The translations under genes and the position numbers were made by a program. Below, piece by piece: positions 35,443 through 43,013 of a DNA stretch of 64,000 nucleotides. Location of the stretch: NCBI GenBank assembly GCA_943788145.1, contig CALSPD010000016.1, forward strand, positions 1-64,000, in the 5' to 3' direction. How positions within the stretch are numbered: the stretch's first letter is position 1; each line of letters opens with the position of its first letter. This stretch comes from an uncultured Flavobacteriales bacterium. GTDB lineage: Bacteria > Bacteroidota > Bacteroidia > Flavobacteriales_G > Salibacteraceae. The notes under the pieces were generated by a model. The model was given only the letters and a program-made list of their open reading frames with translations. It ran no database searches and was not told the DNA's origin.

Positions 35443-36432
35443 ATGATTGAACACCGATACATATTAGAACCATACAAGGGAATGAATACCCGTTACCGTT
35501 GCCCAGCACCTAATTGCCGGCTAAGGGATAAAACCTTTTCGCTTTACATTGATACGGAAACAGGCGAACACATACACCCCACCGTTGGCAGGTGCAACCG
35601 TGAAAGTAATTGCGGACACCATTACACCCCGAAACAATATTTTCAGGATAACAATATTTCATTTGATACACCCCAGCCCAAAGCATACAAGCCCCGACCT
35701 GTTACACCTAAACCAAAGCCCGTTTCATTTATTCCCGTTGAGGTATTTAAAGCCAGCCTGAAAGCACACGAAAAGAACCACTTTGTAAAGTTTCTTATTA
35801 TCCTGTTCGGGGTTGAGATCGCCAGCCAACTGGTAAGCCGTTATTTTATTGCCGCCTCAAAACATTGGAACGGTGCAACGGTATTTTGGCAAATAGATAC
35901 ACAGGGCAAAGTAAGAACGGGTAAAATTATGCTTTACAGCCCCACCACAGGCAAAAGAGTAAAGAACCTTGAACTACCTGTTTACTGGGCACACAAAGCC
36001 CTTAAACAGCCTGAATTTGAGTTAAGGCAATGTTTGTTTGGTGAACACTTACTAATTGATAAAACAAAACCCGTTGCCATAGTTGAAAGTGAAAAAACGG
36101 CTGTAATTGCCAGCGTTTATTTACCCCAGTTTGTTTGGGTTGCCGTTGGCAGCCTTTCCAACCTGAACGCTGAAAAGTGCAGCATACTAAAGGGGCGAAC
36201 TGTTACGCTATTTCCCGACCTCAACGGGTTTGAGAAATGGAGCAACAAGGCAAAGGAACTTTCACACCTTGCAAATTTTACTGTTTCCGATTTATTGGAA
36301 CGCAAAGCCACCGAAGCCGAAAAGAAACAAGGGTTTGACCTTGCCGACTATTTAATAAAATACGATTACAAGACGTTTGTAATACCTGAGGCAACCGAAG
36401 CACCCCAGCCGTTCAACCGTTGGCTGAGGTGA
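35443..36432 (+). CDS. Zinc-finger/TOPRIM primase-like protein (DUF6371-type), 3' end frame-broken
   Basis: A 329-residue open part of a larger protein. The N-terminal zinc region CPAPNCRLRDKTFSLYID ... GRCNRESNCGHHY resembles primase CHC2-type fingers. The TOPRIM-like core is VAIVESEKTAVIAS (about 208) with LFPDLNG (about 257), giving the Glu and Asp-x-Asn needed for metal binding. Beyond the stop the sequence continues in other frames (PLAEVKPFDKPNLF, then YYFSKPEQPKPESWEQDI ...) to a stop at 36718, so two single-base shifts near 36412 and 36455 probably removed about 95 residues. Likely role: priming of element replication together with the ATPase. Confidence 0.78.
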   Translation: MIEHRYILEPYKGMNTRYRCPAPNCRLRDKTFSLYIDTETGEHIHPTVGRCNRESNCGHHYTPKQYFQDNNISFDTPQPKAYKPRPVTPKPKPVSFIPVEVFKASLKAHEKNHFVKFLIILFGVEIASQLVSRYFIAASKHWNGATVFWQIDTQGKVRTGKIMLYSPTTGKRVKNLELPVYWAHKALKQPEFELRQCLFGEHLLIDKTKPVAIVESEKTAVIASVYLPQFVWVAVGSLSNLNAEKCSILKGRTVTLFPDLNGFEKWSNKAKELSHLANFTVSDLLERKATEAEKKQGFDLADYLIKYDYKTFVIPEATEAPQPFNRWLR

Positions 36433-36744
36433 AACCATTTGACAAACCGAACCTGTTTACTATTTCAGTAAGCCCGAACAACCAAAGCCCGAAAGCTGGG
36501 AACAGGATATTACCGAACTTGAAAACTACTTTTCGTCTTTTGAGTTACCGACCCAGCCCGTGAAGCTGAACCAAAGCAGCACAATAACGGATTGTTCCCT
36601 ATTCATTGAAAGCCACTTTGCCACCGTGAAGGGAAACAACGGAAACAAAACCTTTTTACCATACCTCAACCGCTTACGGGATATGAAAGCGGTAATTCAA
36701 AGTTCCCTAATTATTTAGGTTTTATATTCTAAAGAATAAACCAA

Positions 36745-37129
36745 ATGCCAAAGCCCCAAACATTCCCAGACCTGTACGATGATGCTTTGCAATTGAATAT
36801 TTCGAAGCTTAAAGAATGGGGCTATCTTGAGCAAGAACAAATAAAAAGCGGTACAATTAATTGGAGTAGCAGCGGAAACAAAAGAGGGAAGTATCTCAAT
36901 AAAGGTGAACGCTAAACGTGAACAACCCTTTATTAAGCTGGATTACAATTTCAGGGGCGAACACCGAAACTATTTAGTGTATTTGACCTCTATCCCTTCA
37001 AACCTGAATATTGGCGAAATATGGTACTTCATTTGCCCCCAAACAGACAAGCGATGCCGAAAGCTGTATTCAATAGGCGGTTACTTTTTACACCGTGAAG
37101 CATTCAAAGGCTTTTGTATCGGAAAATAA
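36745..37129 (+). pseudogene. Zinc-ribbon-like element protein, frame-broken, ending in the mnmE tail
   Basis: Starts MPKPQTFPDLYDDALQLNISKLKEW; the first frame stops after YLNKGER. A one-base shift at the GGG run near 36888 joins it to SISIKVNAKREQPFIKLDYN ... IWYFICPQTDKRCRKLYSIGGYFLHREAFKG, where CP...RCRKLY is a likely zinc/nucleic-acid block. The frame then enters the right repeat and ends FCIGK, the mnmE tail, which is in register. Homologues recalled from Bacteroidota continue after HREAFKG, so this copy looks truncated by the attachment site. Intact frame: 36905-37129. Confidence 0.65.
37112..37125 (+). repeat. Right attachment repeat (attR)
   Basis: TTTTGTATCGGAAA, identical to the copy in mnmE. 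With the following A and TAA it encodes FCIGK-stop. It marks the right end of the element; host DNA resumes after it. Confidence 0.9.
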
Positions 37130-37131
37130 AC

Positions 37132-37620
37132 ATGATAAAACAACTGTTCAATTTAATCCCTAAGACTTACCGCTTCGCTGCACTTATAGTATTATGTGCC
37201 ATTCACTTTGCTTTCACGCCTAGTGAAAGCGAAGTCATCGTTTTTCACTGCACCCCCGAGATTAGCATAGATACAAAGGGGCTTGTTTATGAAGTAACCC
37301 AAAACGACACGGATGATTTATTCTATTTTATTGGATTAAAAGCAAATGCACCAAGCGCAGATCTGGGATATTTTATGGTTTCATGCAGTACGGGAACAAG
37401 CCAATTTCATTGCTGTTCAGGCAAGGAATATCGGGTAGGTCAAACGCGCGAAGGCAAAAATTACACGGATCGTTCTGGGACTATAATTGATAGCAATAGG
37501 CATTGGCGAGCATTAAGCTTTAATGGTGGGATAACGATTATTTATGATGACGTGCCTGCCGATAGACTCGAAATCGCTAATGATATTATCGACCAAGTTT
37601 TTAAGCAGATGGTTAATTAA
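37132..37620 (+). CDS. Hypothetical exported protein
   Basis: A 162-residue protein starting MIKQLFNLIPKTYRFAALIVLCAIHFAF, which forms one membrane segment or signal peptide. The rest contains four Cys (FHCTPE, SCSTGTSQFHCCSG), a possible disulfide pair region, and a C-terminal helix EIANDIIDQVFKQMVN. No domain was recognised. ATG 37132 lies 2 bases after the TAA of the right repeat, so it could be expressed by read-through from the element. It may be the original neighbour of mnmE. Confidence 0.65.
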   Translation: MIKQLFNLIPKTYRFAALIVLCAIHFAFTPSESEVIVFHCTPEISIDTKGLVYEVTQNDTDDLFYFIGLKANAPSADLGYFMVSCSTGTSQFHCCSGKEYRVGQTREGKNYTDRSGTIIDSNRHWRALSFNGGITIIYDDVPADRLEIANDIIDQVFKQMVN

Positions 37621-37958
37621 GCAATTGAATGGCTACTAGGTCGAATCAGTCAGCAAAAAAGAATAGTTCGCTTTCCCAGTTACCTTGGGACTCTTCCCAG
37701 ATGTATTATGAGCAAGAACCCTATTTTATTCAAGAATAATATTTGAAGCGCAGGAGTCGCGGTATCGTTGAAAAAGCAGGATTGAGTTTCAACCTTGAAG
37801 ATTATCTCAAAGCAATTATAGGGCTTATGAAGGCGGAAAAGGATATTTTGAAAATGTACTGGCCCTACCGATTTCTTTACAATAATCGAGTTTTTGCACC
37901 TGGAAACACGAATTCTTTTACCTCAATTTGAACTAAGGATAATACTCGCTTAATTTGA
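37621..37958 (+). other. Gap with two small open frames, no secure gene
   Basis: Two short plus-strand frames lie here: ATG 37629-37739 (36 codons, MATRSNQSAKKNSSLSQLPW...) and TTG 37743-37931 (62 codons, ending APGNTNSFTSI). Neither has a recognised domain or a convincing promoter. They may be remnants of a gene broken near the element. I see no RNA gene. Confidence 0.3.
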
Positions 37959-38636
37959 ATGAATCAAATCCGTCTACTTTTGAATCGATTAGAAAAATGT
38001 GAAATGAATTCCGAGCAATTGGCCTTGAACAACCTTTTATTATCCACCATAGAAATGCTGCAGAAGCAGCCTATTGCAACGAATCGATTCTCAGATTTGG
38101 CCAAGCTCGTTCGATATATAGTAGCAAAAAGAAAAGCGAATAAAGATGTGCAGCTTAATTTCATTTGCACGCATAACTCACGAAGAAGCCAGTTGGCACA
38201 AGTTTGGGGACAATTTGCCGCTGATTATCATGGGATTCCAGCAAAATGTTTTTCAGGCGGTGTGGAAGTCACGGCTTTCAACCAGCGCGGAGTTGATAGT
38301 TTGATCCGTTCAGGATTTGATGTTGCTCAGGATGGTGAGAAAAATCCAATTTTCGGTATTAGCTATTCACCCGATTCAAAGCCAATTCAGGCATTTTCCA
38401 AATTGTATGATGACGATGCCAACCCCAAAACAAATTTTGCAGCCGTCATGACCTGTGGCCATGCCGATGAAAATTGCCCCTTCATTCCTGGCACCGAAGC
38501 CAGAATTCCACTTCGATACAACGATCCGAAAGCTTTTGATGACACAGAAGTTGAAGCCCAGCGTTACGATGAACGATCCATGCAAATTGCTTCTGAACTG
38601 TTTTATGTCTTTTCACAGGTAAAAGCCCAGCTTTGA
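37959..38636 (+). CDS. LMW-protein-tyrosine-phosphatase / ArsC-like protein
   Basis: A 225-residue protein with the CX5R loop FICTHNSRRSQLAQ (Cys near residue 69), the signature of low-molecular-weight phosphatases and thioredoxin-linked arsenate reductases. The block VMTCGHADENCPFIPGTEARI adds two more Cys, which would fit the resolving Cys of an ArsC-type cycle. An extra N-terminal region (about 60 residues) looks like a short helical domain. No arsenite exporter or ArsR is beside it, so either a phosphatase or arsenate reductase role is possible. It overlaps the PAP2 gene by TTGA. Confidence 0.82.
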   Translation: MNQIRLLLNRLEKCEMNSEQLALNNLLLSTIEMLQKQPIATNRFSDLAKLVRYIVAKRKANKDVQLNFICTHNSRRSQLAQVWGQFAADYHGIPAKCFSGGVEVTAFNQRGVDSLIRSGFDVAQDGEKNPIFGISYSPDSKPIQAFSKLYDDDANPKTNFAAVMTCGHADENCPFIPGTEARIPLRYNDPKAFDDTEVEAQRYDERSMQIASELFYVFSQVKAQL

Positions 38637-39241
38637 AAAGGGCATCAGTGGTTTTATTCATCCTAACCTTAAGCGTCCAAATCGGTCTTGCTCAAAACGC
38701 GGATTTGCAGCTTATGCAAATCCTCAATGTCAATCGAAACACACAGTTGGACCAACCCATGATTTTCTTATCTGAATCTGCTTCGGCAGTGAGCCTGTGC
38801 GTTCCAACATCGACCTTCCTTTTAGGAGCAGTTTCTCACAAAAGATCCGAAAAACTGAAAGCCATTTATATGGCCGAATCAATGGCGATAAATACAGTAT
38901 TCACCCTTGCTCTTAAATACAGTATTGATCGACAACGTCCTTTTAAGGCTGACGAATCCATCGTGAAGCTTTCCGTAGGTGGAAGCCCATCATTTCCGAG
39001 CGGTCATACATCAAATGCCTTTGCGCTAGCCACTTCGTTTACAGTTGCTTACCCTAAGTGGTATGTCGCTTTGCCGTCCTATTCTTGGGCCGCAATTGTG
39101 GGTTATTCGCGCATGCACACCGGAGTTCATTATCCAAGCGATGTGCTCTTCGGTGCTTTACTCGGAACTTCTAGCGCCTATTTAAGTCAGTTTTTGAATC
39201 AGCAGCTTTTTAAGACCTATCAAAAGCCAAAGGCATATTAG
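38633..39241 (+). CDS. PAP2-family membrane/periplasmic phosphatase
   Basis: A 202-residue protein with signal peptide MKRASVVLFILTLSVQIGLAQ. The three phosphatase motifs are all present: KYSIDRQRP (KX6RP), FPSGHTSNAF (PSGH) and SRMHTGVHYPSDV (SRX5HX3D). Type 2 phosphatidic-acid phosphatases act on lipid phosphates such as undecaprenyl diphosphate or lipid A phosphate. Hydrophobic segments are modest, so it may be exported rather than deeply embedded. The start is TTG within the preceding stop. Confidence 0.9.
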   Translation: MKRASVVLFILTLSVQIGLAQNADLQLMQILNVNRNTQLDQPMIFLSESASAVSLCVPTSTFLLGAVSHKRSEKLKAIYMAESMAINTVFTLALKYSIDRQRPFKADESIVKLSVGGSPSFPSGHTSNAFALATSFTVAYPKWYVALPSYSWAAIVGYSRMHTGVHYPSDVLFGALLGTSSAYLSQFLNQQLFKTYQKPKAY

Positions 39242-39324
39242 CCGCGTCTTTACTCGAATAGCGTAATCTTATCTTTTTTGGAAGGTGATTTTCACTGGCA
39301 TCCTTCTTCTCCGCTTTTCCATCC

Positions 39325-39332
39325 TAAATTCG
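39325..39332 (+). promoter_or_regulatory. -7 promoter element for the DUF3820 gene
   Basis: TAAATTCG followed by C is a one-base variant of TAnnTTTG, 4 bases before the ATG at 39337, again suggesting a leaderless message. Confidence 0.45.
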
Positions 39333-39336
39333 CATC

Positions 39337-39558
39337 ATGCCCTCGCAAGAAGAAGAGTTATTGAAGTTGGTTACCGTGAAAATGCCGTATGGCAAATTCA
39401 AAGACCGCTTGATTTGTGATCTACCGGTCAGTTATTTGGAATGGTTTGACCGCAAAGGCTTCCCTTCTGGAAAACTTGGAGAACAATTGCAACTCATGCA
39501 TACCATCAAATCCAATGGTTTGGAGCATATTTTATCTGGTTTAAAACGGCTGAAATAG
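39337..39558 (+). CDS. DUF3820 family protein
   Basis: A 73-residue soluble protein of the DUF3820 family (sometimes labelled putative quorum-sensing-regulated virulence factor): MPYGKFKDRLICDLPVSYLEWFDRKGFPSGKLGEQLQLM is the whole conserved core. The GKFKG-type loop and the PxxYLxWF motif recall nucleic-acid-binding exonuclease accessory domains, but function is not known. Stop TAG shares its last base with the next gene's GTG. Confidence 0.8.
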   Translation: MPSQEEELLKLVTVKMPYGKFKDRLICDLPVSYLEWFDRKGFPSGKLGEQLQLMHTIKSNGLEHILSGLKRLK

Positions 39559-39971
39559 TGGAACTCTCACCTCCCATCGTTTCCAAAACTCAATTTCACC
39601 AGCGCACCGGTCAGTTGATCGGGGCTCCCATCATTGTTACCGTTGCCATATTGATTTTCAGCAAAGCTCTAGCAGTTGGCATCACAGCGGGATTACTCTT
39701 AGCATTGAGCTTTTGGTTGAGCCTTCCAAGAAAGGTGATTCTCAATGACACGGACGTTCAGATCATCCATTTTTTTAAGACGATAACCATTCCATACCAT
39801 GATGTCATTGAAGTGCATCGAGCGAATCGCTTCATGGCTAAGGAAGATATTCTGATTATCGCTAGGGTGAAACACAAAATTCTTCGGCTTCCCTTTTCGG
39901 GTAAGGGCTTGGGAATGGAATCGCTGCTCGCTTTTTTCAAAGCTAAACACGTACGGGTAAATTCAATTTAA
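39558..39971 (+). CDS. Small membrane protein with PH-like domain
   Basis: A 137-residue protein with two hydrophobic segments (about 22-38 and 38-53: IIVTVAILIFSKALAVG, ITAGLLLALSFWLSL), followed by a beta-rich part (VILNDTDVQIIHFFKTITIPYHDVIEVHRA ...) that resembles a bacterial PH-like domain. The start is GTG. It is joined by one-base overlaps to DUF3820 and to the YheT hydrolase, so the three form an operon. Role unknown. Confidence 0.68.
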   Translation: MELSPPIVSKTQFHQRTGQLIGAPIIVTVAILIFSKALAVGITAGLLLALSFWLSLPRKVILNDTDVQIIHFFKTITIPYHDVIEVHRANRFMAKEDILIIARVKHKILRLPFSGKGLGMESLLAFFKAKHVRVNSI

Positions 39972-40945
39972 TGGCATTGAAGGCAGACTACTCCCCTCCA
40001 TTATTCCACAGGCATGTGCATTTCAGCACCATCATTCCAAATCGCTTTCGGAAAATACGGTCATTAACCTATCAGCGCCAAACGCTAAATACTCCCGATG
40101 GCGATTTTATCGATTTAGATGTATCTAGTATAGGATCGACCGGTTGCTTGCTTTTGCTTCACGGATTAGAGGGCAGCAGCCAATCGACTTACATGAAGGG
40201 GCTCGCAAAATATGCGAATGACCAAGGTTTTGACGCGGTAGCTATGAATCACCGAAGTTGCAGCGGCAAACCAAACAACCTCGCTATAAGTTATCATAGC
40301 GGCAAAACGGACGATGTTGCTGCGGTAGTTCAAGCGCTTTCTGCCACATATGAAAGCATCCATATCGTGGGGTTTAGCTTAGGTGGAAATATGGCTTTAA
40401 AGCTAGCGGGTGAATGGGCTCAAGCCCATCCTAAACAAGTCAAATCCGTTGTTGGTGTTTCTGTTCCTTGTGATTTGGCCAGTTCCGCGTTGAAACTTGG
40501 CTTGGCTGAGAATCGCATCTATCTCTGGCGATTTCTATCGCAATTGAAGGCAAAGGCAAGGGCTAAAGCCTTGCGTTTTCCCGATGCCAACTTGGATCTG
40601 AAACTCATCAAGCAAAGCGATACATTTAAAGCCTTCGATGATGCCTATACAGCTCCAGCCCATGGATTTCAATCTGCTGCGGACTATTATGAAAAATGCA
40701 GTTCAAAAGCTTTCATCCCGAACATAGAGCCTCCAACGCTGATTATCAACGCAAAGAATGACTCCTTTTTAAGTCCGTCCTGCTATCCGATAAATGAAGT
40801 GAATGAAAATCCAAATGTTGGGCTATTAATGCCAACTTTTGGCGGTCATGTAGGATTTGCAAGCGATTTTATGATGAACGAAGCGTTTTGGAGTGAAATC
40901 CAAATCATGGATTTCATAGCGTCCATTTCGAAGCCGAAAGACTAG
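39971..40945 (+). CDS. YheT-family alpha/beta hydrolase
   Basis: A 324-residue hydrolase. Opening YSPPLFHRHVHFSTI and NTPDGDFIDLD are typical of the YheT/ABHD1-3 family. The oxyanion block LLLHGLEGSSQSTYM, NHRSCSGKPN, the nucleophile elbow VGFSLGGNMAL (Ser near residue 136), an Asp in INAKNDSFL, and the His in FGGHVGF complete the triad. Members act on esters or lipids; the natural substrate here is unknown. Its last 4 bases overlap the convergent dehydratase gene. Confidence 0.9.
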   Translation: MALKADYSPPLFHRHVHFSTIIPNRFRKIRSLTYQRQTLNTPDGDFIDLDVSSIGSTGCLLLLHGLEGSSQSTYMKGLAKYANDQGFDAVAMNHRSCSGKPNNLAISYHSGKTDDVAAVVQALSATYESIHIVGFSLGGNMALKLAGEWAQAHPKQVKSVVGVSVPCDLASSALKLGLAENRIYLWRFLSQLKAKARAKALRFPDANLDLKLIKQSDTFKAFDDAYTAPAHGFQSAADYYEKCSSKAFIPNIEPPTLIINAKNDSFLSPSCYPINEVNENPNVGLLMPTFGGHVGFASDFMMNEAFWSEIQIMDFIASISKPKD

Positions 40946-42879
40946 TTGTCCTTGTCGTCTAGATCTGACTCTACTTCTTCGTCCAATTCTTCGAAAATGG
41001 AATTCTTACTCAAAAACTCTGGTACCATGCGTTTCATTTTCGAGACAATCTTATTGTTGTCTTGGGTGTCGAACAGGCCAATGAGTTCCTCAATATCTGC
41101 CGAAACCTTTTCAAATTCATATTCACGAACCTTGGCAACCATGATTTTTTTATGATGAGTAGGCAGCGTGTTTTCCTCATCGTTCAACAGTTCCTCATAG
41201 AGCTTTTCACCCGGTCTTAATCCTGTAAAAGCGAGCTGAATGTCCTTGCCCAACTCTAATCCAGAAAGCTTGATCATCTTCTTCGCCAAATCGACAATTT
41301 TCACTGATTCGCCCATGTCAAAAATGAAAATTTCGCCCCCTTTCCCCATCGATCCCGCTTCGAGAACCAATTGGCAAGCTTCAGGAATAGTCATAAAGTA
41401 TCGGGTAACTTCAGCATGCGTAACGGTAAGTGGTCCACCCGCCAAAATCTGCTTTCGAAACAAAGGAATAACAGAGCCATTTGAACCCAACACATTTCCA
41501 AAGCGTGTGGTAATGAATTTGGTCGTTGAATCCGATTCACCTTTGAGTTTATTAAAAAGGGATTGCACGTACATCTCAGCGATTCGCTTCGAAGCGCCCA
41601 TGACATTTGTCGGATTAACCGCCTTGTCGGTTGACACCATGACAAATTCGCCCACGTTGTATTTTACGGAGAGATCGGCTAAGTTTTTCGTACCCAAGAC
41701 GTTGTTCAAAATGGCCTCGCTTGGATTCAATTCCATAATGGGAACATGCTTGTATGCCGCGGCATGATAGACAAAATCGGGTCTAAATGTGCGAAACACA
41801 TTCTCGAGTCGCTCTTTATTTCGAATGTCGCCAATGACGGTTTCATATCCCTGAAAACGTACGGTTTCCCTCAATTCCAACTCTAAGTCGAATAAAGGTG
41901 TTTCGGCATTGTCCAGTAAAATGATTTTTCGCGGTTTAAAGGGAATGATTTGACGCACCATTTCACTGCCAATAGAACCTGCCGCGCCAGTTATGAGAAC
42001 TGTTTTATCCGCTAATTGCTGACGAATGTTCTTCTTATCCAATTTAATGGGCGAACGCTCCAGCAAATCTTCAATTCTAATTTCCTTGAATTGATTAAAA
42101 CTCAATTCTCCATTGATCCATTTTGAAGCTGGCGGAACATCCAAAAGTCGAATGTTGTATTTCAAACACAAATCGACAAGTTTCTGTTTTTCAGATAGTT
42201 TAAGGTTAGTGTCAGCAAAAATCAACTGATCTACCTTTTCACCCTGAAATAGCTCTTCCAGTCTTTCTGAAGCATGATAAATCATAACGCCTTCCATGCG
42301 CTTATTGGCCAATTGGGGATTGGAGTCCACAAAGGCTACCACCTTATATCGACCACCTAAATCGCGATCGAGGGTCTTTTTAGCTATGTTGCCGGCTTCT
42401 CCAGCGCCATAAATAATGACGTAAGTTGGGTCTTGACTGACCTTGCGCATTTCATAATATAGAATACGAATGACTACTCGGAAACTTGCCATGAAAAACA
42501 TCATGAAGAAATAGTCGATGATGATGACGGAAAAGGGAACGATGTATTTCGTAGTGATATAAAGACTGACAATGTTAGACAGTGCCATAGCCACCGTTCC
42601 GAAGGTGACCGTGTAAAAGATTCGCACCCCGTCTTCCGTACTGGTATATTGAATAATTCCAGCGTATGTTTTAAAGATAACGAAGGACAAAATGCGCACA
42701 AGAATCACAAATGGAATGGCATAAGCCATATTCGCCAAGTGTTTATCCTCGAGATGGAAATTGAATCGCAAGAAAAAGGCTAAAAAAACCGAACACAGGG
42801 CGATGAAAATATCGATGGTGAAAATGCCCCATCGCGGCAACCGTCTACCTTCCCTGAAATAACTAACAATGCTCTGCAT
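40942..42879 (-). CDS. CapD/WbpM-type membrane UDP-sugar 4,6-dehydratase
   Basis: A 645-residue enzyme of nucleotide-sugar metabolism for surface polysaccharide. Four N-terminal membrane helices (about 20-130) precede a CoA-binding-like Rossmann fold (VIIYGAGEAGNIAKK) and a C-terminal SDR domain beginning VLITGAAGSIGSEMV (about 290). The SDR active site STDKAVNPTNVMGASKR is the SMK-type site of UDP-GlcNAc 4,6-dehydratases such as WbpM and CapD. The tail is acidic (EELDEEVESDLDDKDN). ATG 42879 (MQSIVSYF) is chosen over a longer frame. No other polysaccharide genes are adjacent. Confidence 0.92.
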   Translation of the reverse strand: MQSIVSYFREGRRLPRWGIFTIDIFIALCSVFLAFFLRFNFHLEDKHLANMAYAIPFVILVRILSFVIFKTYAGIIQYTSTEDGVRIFYTVTFGTVAMALSNIVSLYITTKYIVPFSVIIIDYFFMMFFMASFRVVIRILYYEMRKVSQDPTYVIIYGAGEAGNIAKKTLDRDLGGRYKVVAFVDSNPQLANKRMEGVMIYHASERLEELFQGEKVDQLIFADTNLKLSEKQKLVDLCLKYNIRLLDVPPASKWINGELSFNQFKEIRIEDLLERSPIKLDKKNIRQQLADKTVLITGAAGSIGSEMVRQIIPFKPRKIILLDNAETPLFDLELELRETVRFQGYETVIGDIRNKERLENVFRTFRPDFVYHAAAYKHVPIMELNPSEAILNNVLGTKNLADLSVKYNVGEFVMVSTDKAVNPTNVMGASKRIAEMYVQSLFNKLKGESDSTTKFITTRFGNVLGSNGSVIPLFRKQILAGGPLTVTHAEVTRYFMTIPEACQLVLEAGSMGKGGEIFIFDMGESVKIVDLAKKMIKLSGLELGKDIQLAFTGLRPGEKLYEELLNDEENTLPTHHKKIMVAKVREYEFEKVSADIEELIGLFDTQDNNKIVSKMKRMVPEFLSKNSIFEELDEEVESDLDDKDN

Positions 42880-43013
42880 GAATGGAATAAAAGATCTTTC
42901 TGCGACAGCGAAAATGCACTTATTTCTCCTTATCCATCTCAATTTGCTTCCAACTTATGAGTATCTGCCTTTTTATTAGCCGCTAATGCCTCGATGAACA
43001 TGCTTTGAACAAC

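Larger units (their letters stand above)
30922..37125 (+). mobile_element. 6.2-kb integrative element in the 3' end of mnmE
   Basis: Bounded by 14-bp direct repeats whose starts are 6190 bases apart. All genes point the same way as mnmE. Order: double-HTH gene (broken), tyrosine integrase (broken N-terminal half), hypothetical gene, small broken gene, excisionase-like HTH protein, RecA-like ATPase, iteron-like array, zinc/TOPRIM primase-like gene (3' end broken), and a zinc-ribbon-like gene running into the right repeat. Word and codon use (many GAAC, AACC and GGG words) differ by eye from the flanks. No relaxase, coupling protein, capsid or resistance gene is visible, so it is a replication-capable integrative element or satellite that would need help to move. 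It may be immobile now. Confidence 0.9.
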
